DNA of 64,000 nucleotides. Origin: Parabacteroides sp. AD58 (lineage in GTDB: Bacteria > Bacteroidota > Bacteroidia > Bacteroidales > Tannerellaceae). A model generated the notes under the pieces. That model was given only the letters and a program-made list of their open reading frames with translations. It was not told the DNA's origin and did no database searches. The translations under genes and the position numbers were made by a program. The stretch spans positions 2,852,001 through 2,916,000 of the forward strand of contig NZ_CP146284.1 of assembly GCF_023744375.2 (NCBI RefSeq), in the 5' to 3' direction. Of this stretch, positions 24,679-34,012 are shown in pieces (the stretch's first letter is position 1; each line of letters begins with the position of its first letter).

Positions 24679-26518
24679 GGGTGTGTCGTAATACGCGATT
24701 CACCCTCTTTTCTTTATCAGCGATAAGAGCGTAGTTAACTTTTTCAGGCAGCGATATTCTGAAGATAATCTCGATTATTCTGTTCCCAATAGCTTAAATG
24801 AGCGGTAATAAGGCCGTAAAGGTGTTTAATTGGCCAATTTATACCCTCTTTATTCATCTTGGTACACATCTTTTTTATATTGAAGGCGATGGCCAGGAAG
24901 GAAAAGTCCATAAGAACCTTGTCCTTTCCAAAATGACGGAAACGCTTGTAGTTCATGTTGAATTTTATCTGTCCAAATACAGCTTCCGGTTCTATACACC
25001 TTTGCCCTCTGTGTTTCAGCCCTTCTTCGGAACAGAGAAGTTCCCGGGCTTTCTGTTTGTATATCCTGAGTCGGTGATTCAGTTCTATCGTCCTGTTTCC
25101 TTTAGCTTTAAAACACAGACATCTTAACGGACATCCTTCGCATCTGACAGCCCTATACCTGGCATATTCGACTACATATCCGGATTCGGTTTTCGCATGC
25201 CTGGTGCCTACCCTCTGCATCTTTTGTCCCATTGGACAGACACAGTAATCCTGTTCTTCATTGTAGAAAAAGTTTTCGGCTTTAAAAGGATTCGGTTTAA
25301 ATCTTGGCCGCTGTTCTATGTGGAAATAATTGTATTTGACGTATGCTTCCATCCCGTTTTCCGACATAAAGTGGTAATTCTCTTCTGATCCGTAACCGGA
25401 ATCAGCAACCACCGTATGAGCCAACTGGCCGTATCTGTCGGCAAAGGACTTCAGGAAGGGGATCATCGTCAAGGTGTCAGTCGGATTCGGAAAAAGAGAA
25501 TAATCGATAATGAATTGATTTTCCGTAGCAATCTGAAGATTATATCCGGGCTTTGTCTGACCGTTGCGCATGGCATCCTCCTTCATTCTCATAAAAGTGG
25601 CCTCTTTGTCTGTCTTGGAATAAGAGTTGCGCTCCTGAAGATTGTCCAGATGGTTATTGTATTCCTGAAGCTTATCTCTATGTGCTTCCAGTTCTTTCAG
25701 CTGCCTGCGTTTCTTTCTCAGTGCAGATTTCTGCTCTTTCGTGGATGGTTCTGAAGTTTGCTCAAGGGCATTGCGTAATTCTCCCGCCATTTCTGTCAGC
25801 ATGGAAGGTGTAAACTCAATTTCCTCGTTGTTTTCCGAAGCTTTTTCCTGAACGATGACGTCATCTATTTGGCTTAACAAAACACTGATTTTCTTCATCA
25901 GTCGTTCACGGTTTCGCTCAACGCTCTTCCGCCATACAAAAGTATATTTGTTGGCCTTGGACTCAATCTTTGTTCCATCAATATATTCCACATTCAGACT
26001 GATGAAACCTTTGGATGAAAGCAGAAGTACGGTTTGGGTAAACACTTCGTTAATCTCCTTCTTCACCCGGTTACGGAAACGGTTGATAGTAATGAAGTCC
26101 GGTTTCTCATAACCGGCTAACCAAATGTAATGGATATCACGACGAAGAAGCTTTTCTATTTTCCGGCAGGAGTATATATTGTTCATATAGGCATACAAGA
26201 TAACCTTTAGCATCATCTTGGGATGATAAGGACTACGGCCGTATTCTTTGTATAACTTCCTGAAACTTTCAAGATTCAGGCTTTCAACCAAAGCGTCAAC
26301 CATGCGTACAGGATCGTTTTCTGCAATATCTTCATCGATTCTTTGCGGAAAAAGTACCGTTTGGTTGGGAGTGTATGGACGAAAATGTATCTTTGCCATA
26401 TGTATAAATCTTTATGCTTAAAGATACAAAATCTTTAGGTAATAACAAAGCCCCAGCTTGTGAAAGTCGGGGCTTTGTGCTAAAAAAAGAAGGTGTGCTT
26501 TTTGACACACCTTCTTTT
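24679..26518 (-). mobile_element. IS1182-family-type insertion sequence, copy 2 (1840 bp)
   Basis: Same length, orientation and ends as copy 1: GGTGTGTC at 24680-24687 and GACACACC at 26504-26511, with the internal ACAAAGCCCC hairpin at 26445-26478. Together the two copies bracket 11.4 kb of AT-rich DNA. No direct repeat flanks either copy or the pair, so an actual composite transposition event is not proved. Confidence 0.88.
24744..26399 (-). CDS. IS1182-family-type transposase, copy 2
   Basis: A 551-residue DDE transposase, intact, with the same architecture as the copy at 11530-13185. Differences number about 11, including Ser for Gly and Tyr for Cys in the segment LNLESFRKLYKEYGRSPYHP, and Ser for Cys in LMDFSFLAIAF. 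None falls on the expected DDE residues (YIDGTKIESK, VVADSGYGSE, EAVFGQIKFN). Divergence between the copies means they either arrived separately or have stood apart for some time. Confidence 0.92.
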   Translation of the reverse strand: MAKIHFRPYTPNQTVLFPQRIDEDIAENDPVRMVDALVESLNLESFRKLYKEYGRSPYHPKMMLKVILYAYMNNIYSCRKIEKLLRRDIHYIWLAGYEKPDFITINRFRNRVKKEINEVFTQTVLLLSSKGFISLNVEYIDGTKIESKANKYTFVWRKSVERNRERLMKKISVLLSQIDDVIVQEKASENNEEIEFTPSMLTEMAGELRNALEQTSEPSTKEQKSALRKKRRQLKELEAHRDKLQEYNNHLDNLQERNSYSKTDKEATFMRMKEDAMRNGQTKPGYNLQIATENQFIIDYSLFPNPTDTLTMIPFLKSFADRYGQLAHTVVADSGYGSEENYHFMSENGMEAYVKYNYFHIEQRPRFKPNPFKAENFFYNEEQDYCVCPMGQKMQRVGTRHAKTESGYVVEYARYRAVRCEGCPLRCLCFKAKGNRTIELNHRLRIYKQKARELLCSEEGLKHRGQRCIEPEAVFGQIKFNMNYKRFRHFGKDKVLMDFSFLAIAFNIKKMCTKMNKEGINWPIKHLYGLITAHLSYWEQNNRDYLQNIAA

Positions 26519-26582
26519 ACATGATACAAGTTTTATTGTGAGTTTGTGTGTATATTCACTTGTATGGTATTAGACTGTCTTT

Positions 26583-27887
26583 TTATTCGGCACCATTGCA
26601 GGTAATGTCTGTTGCCATGGTGATATAGTTCAGTACAGATGTTCCGTCTACCAATGCATCTTCTGTTTCGGCTGTCTCAGTAGTTAAGCACATGCCCTTG
26701 CCTGTGATCAGCGCGTTGTAGATAGAAGCCTGCGTACCGGCACGTAAGCGGATACCCTGTTTGCTTCCACCGTTACCGATCAGGGTCAGGTTGGCCAATG
26801 TCGGATGAGCTACCGGAGTAGCACCGAAGTTATCGCCGTTGTTGTCACATTCCATCAGGCAGTCACAGTCATATCCCAATGTCTCTTCTGCTTCCTGATA
26901 AGCTACCATGAACTGGCCATAACCGTTCCATCCTTCTGTCCAGTCGAATGAGTCATCGCTACAGCTTACGGATACGACATGTTTTACATTAACACTACCA
27001 CCGAAGAATTCGAAACCGTCGTCAGAGCCTTTGTAAGCCTGGCAGTATTCGATGGTAGTTCCGTTACCTACTCCGTAGAAAGTGAATCCGTTGGCTTCAT
27101 GTTCAGAATCGAAGGCATATCCGCTGTATTCGATACGTACATATTTTAATACACCAGAGTTGTCAGCGTCGTCGCTGCCGCCGTAAGTAGCGTCACCGAT
27201 TTCAGATTTACCTGTACCGCCTTCAACATTTGAATGAGCCTTACCGCAGATGTGGATACCGCCCCATGCTCCGGCTTCCTTCTTGGTAGCTGTCATGACG
27301 ATCGGCTTCTCAGCAGTACCTTCAGCCACGATCTTGGCTCCCTGCTGAACCAGGATATAGTCTACCTTGTCATCATCGGCCTGGGCAACGATGGTAACAC
27401 CTTCCGGAATTGTCAGGGTAGCACCCGTCTCCACGATATAGTCACCGCTCAACAGGTATTTCTTGTTAGCTTCCAGTGTCTTGTCTTCAGACAATGAACC
27501 TGTCAGGGTTTCTACCGCTTCCTGGTCTGCCTTGTTGTCTCCGCCTTCTTCGGTTGTCAGTGTCCAGCCGGCTGTCCAGTTGTTGTCTGCTGAAACAGCT
27601 CCCTGATAAGCAGCTGCCGTGAAGAAGCTGTTTACGCTTGGCATATCAGCACCACCATCGATTGTACCTACAAACAGGTTGCTGAAAGTACCGCTGAAGT
27701 CGAAGTTGATGGTATTGTGATTTCCTTCTGCCAGGAATAATTCAGATGAATAACCGGATGTTTCATCCGGGTTTTCCGTATTATCTGTATCCGGATTGTT
27801 AACAGGATCATCGTCGTCACATGATGTAAAAGCAATCATAGCAGAAATAGCTGCCATCGACAAGAATTTCAAATTTGATGTTTTCAT
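26583..27887 (-). CDS. Surface lipoprotein with beta-helix-like repeats, partner of a TonB receptor
   Basis: A 434-residue lipoprotein. The ATG at 27887 is preferred because it places a clean lipoprotein signal (MAAISAMIAFTSC, Cys23) at the start; an in-frame upstream start adds a lysine-rich leader. The lipobox Cys is followed by DDDDP, the acidic sequence that in Bacteroidetes can signal export to the cell surface. The body has an LLSGDYIVETGATLTIPEGV start and then helix-coil rungs (ILVQQGAKIVAEGTAEKPIV, VKHVVSVSCSDDSFDWTEGW, LANLTLIGNGGSKQGIRLRA) like a right-handed beta-helix. It lies 54 bp after the TonB receptor gene, so the pair probably forms one uptake complex for an unknown ligand. 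No SusD homologue is present. Confidence 0.75.
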   Translation of the reverse strand: MKTSNLKFLSMAAISAMIAFTSCDDDDPVNNPDTDNTENPDETSGYSSELFLAEGNHNTINFDFSGTFSNLFVGTIDGGADMPSVNSFFTAAAYQGAVSADNNWTAGWTLTTEEGGDNKADQEAVETLTGSLSEDKTLEANKKYLLSGDYIVETGATLTIPEGVTIVAQADDDKVDYILVQQGAKIVAEGTAEKPIVMTATKKEAGAWGGIHICGKAHSNVEGGTGKSEIGDATYGGSDDADNSGVLKYVRIEYSGYAFDSEHEANGFTFYGVGNGTTIEYCQAYKGSDDGFEFFGGSVNVKHVVSVSCSDDSFDWTEGWNGYGQFMVAYQEAEETLGYDCDCLMECDNNGDNFGATPVAHPTLANLTLIGNGGSKQGIRLRAGTQASIYNALITGKGMCLTTETAETEDALVDGTSVLNYITMATDITCNGAE

Positions 27888-27941
27888 ACCTGATTTATTT
27901 TTTGAATATGTTATTAATTTCTTTTTTAGTTGACTCACGGA

Positions 27942-30620
27942 TTAGAGGGCATAGCTGAACCCGATTTCAAATCCTGTACCGCGTTTGAAGCGTTCCACCT
28001 CGAGGTTGTCTCCGTTCTTGGTTTCCTGCTTGAATACGATATCCTGGTTGAGCAGATCGGTTACTTCCAGTTTCAGGCTGAAATGATTATTCAGCTGGTA
28101 GCTGGCCACGAAATCCAAGGTGTGTACCGGCAGCTGCTTTTCATCTCCCAGTCCGGAGATACCGACTGCGTGGATACGCGGACCCTGCAGGTTATACAGC
28201 AAGGTAGCTGTCAGCGGCTTTTCGTTTCTGATGGTCGGTGTATAGCTGATATCCGCGTTGACCAGGTAAGGAGAAGCTCCCTGCAAGGCACGCTGCGCAT
28301 TGGTGTACGCGCCTCCGTCTTCCGGTAATTTTACGTTCGTGTACATGAACGAGCCGTTTACGCCTACCCGGATGTCACGGGTCAGTTCCCGTCTTAATTC
28401 AACCTCCAGACCGGCTGCTACACCTGTGCTGGCATTCTGGAACGAGTGTACGGCTGCTCCACCTGACAAGGTCTGTGTCCGTTCGATCGGGTCTTGCAGG
28501 ATTTTGCCATATCCGGTCAGTGCGATCATGTTGTTCACATTGTTCGAATCAAAGAACTCGTACCGTAAGTCCAGGTTGTAGTTATATCCGTTTTTCAGAT
28601 CGGCGTTACCACGTATCTGAGAAGAACCGTATGATTCCTGATAGAGGAACGGGGCCATTTCGATGAACGACGGGCGGGTTACCGTACGGGATACCGACAG
28701 TCGCAGGCTGTTCGACGGATCGAGGGTATATTTCATGTTTACGGCCGGGAAGAGGTCGTTGGTGTTTAATTCGTTCCGTTTGGCTTGTCCGCCGTCGGTC
28801 GCGTAATTAACCCACTGTTCGCTGCGTTCGTAGCGCAGACCGATGTTCAGCAGGAAGTTGTCCATCGGATAATATTCCGTTTCAGCAAAGGCGGCATAGA
28901 TGGTATGTCCGGCCTCATACTGGTCTTTCGGCTGCTGGTCGCGGTTGATGACGATGGTACCGTTCTGCACATTGTCATATCCCATGAAATTGCTGGTGAT
29001 ATAGGTATCCGTAATTTCCGGATTGAGTTTACTCAGGTTGTAATAGAAACGAGTGGAGTTGAAATCACGCTGCTTGTCTTTATAGACAGCTCCGAAGCGG
29101 AGGAAGTTCTTCTCGTCGAAGCGGTAGATGGAGCGGATATCCCCTACCCATTCCTCTTCGTTCAGGGCTCCGAAGTAGCGCATGGTCTCCTGGCGGTTCA
29201 GCTTGAACAGCTTCAGTTTGTCGCCGTCCTTCTCAAACATCAGCTGGCGGCGGTCCGGTTCGTTGCTTCCGGTCTTGCTGTACGAACCGCTCCAGTTCAG
29301 TTCCCACTGCTTACCGAACTCATGGTGTCCGTTGATCTGGTGATTCTGCAGCGAGTAGATATGTGTTGTATTGTTGTTGCCGATCAGGTTATGATCTTCG
29401 TAGTCGATTCCTTCGCGGCGCATGTAAGTATCCACGATATTGCGTGAATAGAAGAAGGTATAACCGATATGGTCGGCTGTACGCAGGGTGTATGAGAGAT
29501 TAGCCAGAGCTCCCAACTTCAGTTCCTGGGCATAGCTGTCGTAGTTGAAGCGGTCGAGGGTGCTGCCTCCGGCTTCCAGGGTACGGAAGAAGGCATCCCG
29601 GGTGGTCTGTTCGCCGTTGCTGGCTGTGAAAGAAGCCAGCAGGCTCAGGGTCTGACCTCCTACCTCCCAGTCTTTACCGCCGGCGATGTTTCCGCTGAAG
29701 TTCGGCAGACTGATTCTTTTCTTGACATCGAAGGAGGTATTAAACGGATTCTCGTTTTTGACGGCTGTCTCAAAGTCAGTTTTCTCCATGTTGATGAAAC
29801 GGGAGTCGATACCCGGATTCTTGAACAGCGACTGTGCCCGGTCCATGGTGTAGAAATCCTGCAGGAGCGTATTGAACTGGCCTCCCATGTTGAAACCGAT
29901 GTTGAAGAAATCCCCTCCGGTACTTTCCTTGGTGCTGATATCGATATGGGCTCCCGAATAATCGGCGAAGGTATTGGCTTCATACACCTTGCTGACCGTG
30001 ATGTTCTTGACTGTCGAAGTCGGGAACAGGTCCAGTGGGATCAGCTTGTTATCGGGGTTTGGAGAGGCAATAGGCAGTCCGTTCAGTGTCGTGGTGCTGT
30101 AGCGGTCGCCCAGTCCGCGGACAATCAGCTGTCCGGCCGAGGCGATCGATATACCCGTAATCTTTTTAACGCCTTCTTCCACGTTCGAGATCCCTTTGAC
30201 CGACATTTCCTTCGATCCGATATTCTCGACAGCTACCGAGGCTTTCTTTCGTTCCAGAAGCAGGGCCTTTTCCCCTTCCAGGTTCTTGCGGGCTACCACC
30301 GTCACTTCATTCAGCTGCTTGTCGTCCGAGCTTAACGTGACCTCCAGCGACTGCGGCTTGGTGGCGTCTACCTGGATCTCCTGTGTCTGATAAGAGACAT
30401 ACGATATAATTAATGTATAAGCTTTGTTTTCCAGTTCAGGCAATTCAAACTTACCGTCGAAGTCGGTAATGGTTCCCATCGTCGTTCCGGCTACCTGGAT
30501 GGTAGCCCCAATCAGAGGCTCTTTCGTTGTCTTGTCGACCACGGTACCTTTGATGTTTTCGGCTTGTACCAAAGCCGTTGTTGCTGAAAGCGTCAGTAGT
30601 AAAGAAGCTAATTTGCGCAT
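27942..30620 (-). CDS. TonB-dependent outer-membrane receptor with carboxypeptidase-regulatory-like domain
   Basis: An 892-residue outer-membrane transporter. A signal peptide (SATTALVQAEN) precedes a CarboxypepD_reg-like domain (IKGTVVDKTTKEPLIGATIQ, GTITDFDGKFELPEL). Then come the plug (VEEGVKKITGISIASAGQLI, VRGLGDRYSTTTLNGLPIAS) and a roughly 22-strand barrel to the end (FEIGFSYAL). It lacks the extra SusC features and has no SusD partner. Instead a beta-helix lipoprotein follows. Its own promoter is upstream on the minus strand. Substrate unknown; protein- or peptide-like and metal ligands are both possible. Confidence 0.93.
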   Translation of the reverse strand: MRKLASLLLTLSATTALVQAENIKGTVVDKTTKEPLIGATIQVAGTTMGTITDFDGKFELPELENKAYTLIISYVSYQTQEIQVDATKPQSLEVTLSSDDKQLNEVTVVARKNLEGEKALLLERKKASVAVENIGSKEMSVKGISNVEEGVKKITGISIASAGQLIVRGLGDRYSTTTLNGLPIASPNPDNKLIPLDLFPTSTVKNITVSKVYEANTFADYSGAHIDISTKESTGGDFFNIGFNMGGQFNTLLQDFYTMDRAQSLFKNPGIDSRFINMEKTDFETAVKNENPFNTSFDVKKRISLPNFSGNIAGGKDWEVGGQTLSLLASFTASNGEQTTRDAFFRTLEAGGSTLDRFNYDSYAQELKLGALANLSYTLRTADHIGYTFFYSRNIVDTYMRREGIDYEDHNLIGNNNTTHIYSLQNHQINGHHEFGKQWELNWSGSYSKTGSNEPDRRQLMFEKDGDKLKLFKLNRQETMRYFGALNEEEWVGDIRSIYRFDEKNFLRFGAVYKDKQRDFNSTRFYYNLSKLNPEITDTYITSNFMGYDNVQNGTIVINRDQQPKDQYEAGHTIYAAFAETEYYPMDNFLLNIGLRYERSEQWVNYATDGGQAKRNELNTNDLFPAVNMKYTLDPSNSLRLSVSRTVTRPSFIEMAPFLYQESYGSSQIRGNADLKNGYNYNLDLRYEFFDSNNVNNMIALTGYGKILQDPIERTQTLSGGAAVHSFQNASTGVAAGLEVELRRELTRDIRVGVNGSFMYTNVKLPEDGGAYTNAQRALQGASPYLVNADISYTPTIRNEKPLTATLLYNLQGPRIHAVGISGLGDEKQLPVHTLDFVASYQLNNHFSLKLEVTDLLNQDIVFKQETKNGDNLEVERFKRGTGFEIGFSYAL

Positions 30621-30657
30621 CGTAAATTAATTATTGTCGTTTTCATTTTCTACACTG

Positions 30658-30693
30658 CAAAAGTAGATCCCGGCTGTTTCTTCCTCGTGTCAA
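30658..30693 (-). promoter_or_regulatory. Promoter for the TonB receptor/lipoprotein pair
   Basis: On the minus strand TACTTTTG (30665 to 30658) matches TAnnTTTG, 37 bp before the start codon. TTGAC (30693 to 30689) is a candidate -33 element, with 23 bp between them. Confidence 0.6.
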
Positions 30694-30823
30694 TCTGTTG
30701 ATGATCGTTTTACAATCGTATGTGGTTTCTGTTTCAGATATTTCATTTTCGTTAATACATCTCCTGGTTGATTGTTAATTGTTAATATTAATTCGGTTGG
30801 TTTTCATTTTCCTTCAAAAAAGC

Positions 30824-30831
30824 TATTTTTG
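30824..30831 (+). promoter_or_regulatory. -7 promoter element for dut
   Basis: TATTTTTG matches TAnnTTTG, 24 bp before the dut ATG. It probably also serves the TPR/DUF4292/EnvC genes downstream. The 235-bp gap holds this and the divergent receptor promoter. Confidence 0.6.
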
Positions 30832-30855
30832 CACACTATATAAAATTGCAATCGA

Positions 30856-31290
30856 ATGAAAGTACAGATTATCAATAAATCGCATCATCCGCTGCCGGCT
30901 TATGCCACTACGCAGTCGGCCGGTATGGATATCCGTGCCAACCTCTCAGAGCCGGTAGAGCTCAAGCCCCTGGAAAGAAAGCTGATCCCGACAGGCTTGT
31001 ATATCGCTCTTCCCGACGGCTATGAGGCCCAGATGCGTCCCCGGAGCGGACTGGCCATCAAACATGGAATCACCCTGCTGAATACGCCGGGTACCATCGA
31101 TGCCGACTATCGGGGGGAAATCGGAGTCATCCTCGTCAATCTGTCGAACGAACCCTTTGTCATCAACGATGGCGAACGGATCTGTCAGATGGTCATTGCC
31201 TCCTACCAGCAGGTAGAATGGGAAGCGGTCGAAGTCCTCGACGATACCGAACGGGGAGCCGGCGGATTCGGTCACACGGGGAAAAACTGA
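30856..31290 (+). CDS. dut: Deoxyuridine 5'-triphosphate nucleotidohydrolase (dUTPase)
   Basis: A 144-residue trimeric dUTPase that hydrolyses dUTP to dUMP and pyrophosphate, keeping uracil out of DNA and feeding dTMP synthesis. All five motifs are present in order: AGMDIRANL (1), [11 protein letters not shown] (2), [15 protein letters not shown] (3), [10 protein letters not shown] (4) and the P-loop-like end [10 protein letters not shown] (5). Length and spacing are normal. It begins a same-strand series with a TPR lipid-envelope protein (101 bp downstream), DUF4292 and an EnvC-like activator, a gene order often seen in Bacteroidetes. Confidence 0.97.
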   Translation: MKVQIINKSHHPLPAYATTQSAGMDIRANLSEPVELKPLERKLIPTGLYIALPDGYEAQMRPRSGLAIKHGITLLNTPGTIDADYRGEIGVILVNLSNEPFVINDGERICQMVIASYQQVEWEAVEVLDDTERGAGGFGHTGKN

Positions 31291-31352
31291 GAACTTCGTC
31301 AATCGAAAGTTGAAAATTGAGAATTGAAAATTTTGGAGACACGGCGCGCTGT

Positions 31353-31376
31353 AGAGACGCGGCACGCTACGTCTCT
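31353..31376. repeat. AGAGACG-arm palindrome between dut and the TPR gene
   Basis: Arms AGAGACG and CGTCTCT pair over 7 bp. The sequence is a degenerate relative of the palindrome at 7162-7189. Just upstream lies the short repeated word TTGAAAATTGAGAATTGAAA, also a common intergenic filler in this window. Confidence 0.55.
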
Positions 31377-31391
31377 TCATATATAGGTATT

Positions 31392-33143
31392 ATGTTTAGA
31401 CAATTATCTTATATAATCTTGTTGTCGCTCCTGTTGCCCGTCGGCCTGTTGGCTACCGATGTGAAGAAGCCTGTTTCAGCCCCGCTGAACCAGCTCACCC
31501 CGGAGCAGCAGCGTAAGTTTGATTATTTCTATTACGAAGCAGCCAACCTGAAGAATGCCGGTAAGTACGACGCGGCCTTCGATCTCTTCTCCTACTGTCT
31601 CTCGCTGGATACGGCATCCTCGCCGGTCCTGTATGAACTGGCCATGTTCCAGCTCCAGCGGAATCGCCCGGAGAAGGCGGTAGAGATGCTCAAGAGCGCG
31701 GTGGCGCATAGCGCTGACAACTTCACCTACCGGATGACATTGGCGGGCTTATACCGGAATTTAGGCATGTATGGCGAAGCCTCTGCCTCGTATGAAGAAC
31801 TGATCAAGCAGTATCCCGATAAGACCGAGCTGAACTATTACCTGGCCGATGCGCTGACCCAGGAAGGAGAAATCGGTCAGGCCATCGATGCCTACAACGC
31901 CCTCGAGTCGACCATGGGGATGAACGAGGGCCTCTCGTTGCAGAAATTCAAGCTGTACCAGACCTTGAAACAGCCTGACAAGGCGTTTGAAGAGATAGAG
32001 AAGCTGGCCGACAAATATCCGATGAATGCCCGTTACCGCCTGCTGATGGGTGACCTGCATTTAGAGAACAACGAGGCGGATAAAGCCCTTGCCTGCTATC
32101 AGAAAGCCCATGAGATCGATCCGGATGATCCCCGCTATATCGTCTCGATGGCGAACTATTACGACCAGACAGGCAATAAGGAAGCTGCCGAACAGGAAAT
32201 CCGGGATGCCCTGGTCAATGAAAAGCTGGATGTAGAGACCAAGGTGGGTATCCTCTCCCGTTACATACAGCGCTTGCAGCAGACCCAGCAGGATTTCGAT
32301 AAGGCCAACTCGCTTTTCCAGACCTTGCTCGACCAGCATCCCGAGGATACGGAGCTGAAGCTGATGTACGGCAGCCTGCTGATGGCCCAGAAGAAGGAAG
32401 ACGAGGCCAAGTTCCAGTTCCAGCTCGTGACCGAGATGGATCCTTCCAACGAAGCCGCCTGGCAGCAGTTGCTCAACATGGCCCTCAAGCGGGAAGACAT
32501 TCCAGAAGTCATCCGTATCTGTACGAAGTGCAAGGAAGTATTCCCCGAATCTCCCGAATATTATTTCTATCTGGGAATCGGTTATTATATGCAGGAGAAG
32601 TACCAGGAATCGCTGGAAACCTATTATGCCGGACTGAAGATCATCCCGGAAGAAAACGGGGTGGTGAAGTCGAATTTCTACGGTCAGATAGGCGACCTCT
32701 ATTACCAGATGAAGAAGATGGACGAAGCCTACAAGGCCTATGATGAGGCGTTGAAATACAACGAGAACAATGCCCCGGTCCTGAACAACTACAGTTATTT
32801 CCTGACCCTCGACAAGAAAGACCTGAAGAAGGCGGAGCGCATGGCGGCCCAGTGTATCAAGCTCGAGCCCGACAATGCCACCTACCTCGATACCTATGCC
32901 TGGGTGTTCTTTGTCCAGGGCAATTATACGTTGGCCAAGATTTATATCGAGAACGCCCTGTCGAAGGATACGACCAACAGCGCCGAGCTGGTAGACCATT
33001 ACGGGGATATCCTGTATATGAGCGGTGAAAAAGACAAGGCCCTCGAGCAGTGGAAGAAGGCGAAAGAGATGGGCAAGGACACCGATGTCCTCAAACAGAA
33101 GATCGCCAAGGGTATTTATATTGAAGATACAGAAAGCCGATGA
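31392..33143 (+). CDS. Exported tetratricopeptide-repeat protein
   Basis: A 583-residue protein with a signal peptide (LSYIILLSLLLPVGLLATDV) followed by about a dozen TPR units spanning almost the whole length (KFDYFYYEAANLKNAGKYDA, YRMTLAGLYRNLGMYGEASA, GDLYYQMKKMDEAYKAYDEA, VDHYGDILYMSGEKDKALEQ). The ATG at 31392 is chosen because it directly precedes the signal; the longer in-frame start would run through the palindrome. The last codons overlap the DUF4292 gene by ATGA, so the two are translationally coupled. It is probably a periplasmic or outer-membrane scaffold. The conserved neighbourhood suggests envelope assembly, but no specific partner is shown. Confidence 0.88.
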   Translation: MFRQLSYIILLSLLLPVGLLATDVKKPVSAPLNQLTPEQQRKFDYFYYEAANLKNAGKYDAAFDLFSYCLSLDTASSPVLYELAMFQLQRNRPEKAVEMLKSAVAHSADNFTYRMTLAGLYRNLGMYGEASASYEELIKQYPDKTELNYYLADALTQEGEIGQAIDAYNALESTMGMNEGLSLQKFKLYQTLKQPDKAFEEIEKLADKYPMNARYRLLMGDLHLENNEADKALACYQKAHEIDPDDPRYIVSMANYYDQTGNKEAAEQEIRDALVNEKLDVETKVGILSRYIQRLQQTQQDFDKANSLFQTLLDQHPEDTELKLMYGSLLMAQKKEDEAKFQFQLVTEMDPSNEAAWQQLLNMALKREDIPEVIRICTKCKEVFPESPEYYFYLGIGYYMQEKYQESLETYYAGLKIIPEENGVVKSNFYGQIGDLYYQMKKMDEAYKAYDEALKYNENNAPVLNNYSYFLTLDKKDLKKAERMAAQCIKLEPDNATYLDTYAWVFFVQGNYTLAKIYIENALSKDTTNSAELVDHYGDILYMSGEKDKALEQWKKAKEMGKDTDVLKQKIAKGIYIEDTESR

Positions 33144-33985
33144 GAAGAATAAACGGAATCGTCGTGAGCTGCCTCCTGGTGGTCACCCTCCTGGGGTTCT
33201 ACGGGTGTAAGTCGGCGAAGGTACCGGGTGGAAAAGAGAAAGTCAACACCAAGGAACTGAAAGAATTTGTGGCGTCGATGCAGGAGCAGGAACCCGCTTT
33301 CCGCACGTTCTCGGCCCGTCTGAGCGTCGATCTCCAGACAGGGGATAAAACGATGGGCTCGCGGGTGGAACTGAAGCTGGTCAAAGACAGTGCCCTGCAG
33401 TTGTCTGTTCAGCCCTTCCTGGGGATTGAAGTCTTCCGGATGGAGCTGACCCCCGACAGTGTGAAGGTCATGGACCGGATGAACAAACGCTATGTAGCCG
33501 AAGGGTACACGGCCCTGAAGGAAGAATGGCCCATCGACTTCAACTTCTATAACCTCCAGGCCCTCTTTGTGCATCAGCTTTTCCTGCCGGGTGAGCAGGA
33601 GGTGGAAGGCGTGCATTACGACCAGTTCCGCCTCGACCGGGAAGGAGCGATCACCCGCCTGCATGCGCGTGACCGGATGGACCTGCGTTACTGCTTCGAG
33701 GCAAACAGCAGCGAACAGCTGCTTTCTACCCTCATCACAGAAGGCAACGGCCGGTATTCCCTGCTCTGGAAATACCTCAGTCTGGAGGCCCAGCCGTCGG
33801 TTGCCTGGCTTTTCCCCCTGCAGATGCAGGTGTCGTTCCGGGATGAAGGTATCCGGAAGGGCGGGATGGATATCCGTTTCTCCCGTCTCCAGTGGGATAA
33901 GCCGTTAAATATGGATTTTTCGGTTCCTGCAAAATATAAACGCATTACCTTTGCAGACATAATAAAAATGATTGGAGGAAAATAG
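33140..33985 (+). CDS. DUF4292-family lipoprotein (LolA/LolB-like fold suspected)
   Basis: A 281-residue lipoprotein (lipobox GFYGC, Cys about 23). The family is recognised by ELKEFVASMQEQEPAFRTFS, the strand series LSVDLQTGDKTMGSRVELKL, LSVQPFLGIEVFRMELTPDS and VKVMDRMNKRYVAEGY, and the end DFSVPAKYKRITFADIIKMI. DUF4292 is thought to share the LolA/LolB lipoprotein-carrier fold, so a lipid- or lipoprotein-handling role at the outer membrane is a reasonable guess. It overlaps the TPR gene by 4 bp and is 27 bp ahead of the EnvC-like gene. Confidence 0.85.
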   Translation: MRRINGIVVSCLLVVTLLGFYGCKSAKVPGGKEKVNTKELKEFVASMQEQEPAFRTFSARLSVDLQTGDKTMGSRVELKLVKDSALQLSVQPFLGIEVFRMELTPDSVKVMDRMNKRYVAEGYTALKEEWPIDFNFYNLQALFVHQLFLPGEQEVEGVHYDQFRLDREGAITRLHARDRMDLRYCFEANSSEQLLSTLITEGNGRYSLLWKYLSLEAQPSVAWLFPLQMQVSFRDEGIRKGGMDIRFSRLQWDKPLNMDFSVPAKYKRITFADIIKMIGGK

Positions 33986-34012
33986 AAGGCCGGATGGGCC
34001 GTTGAGACTGAC

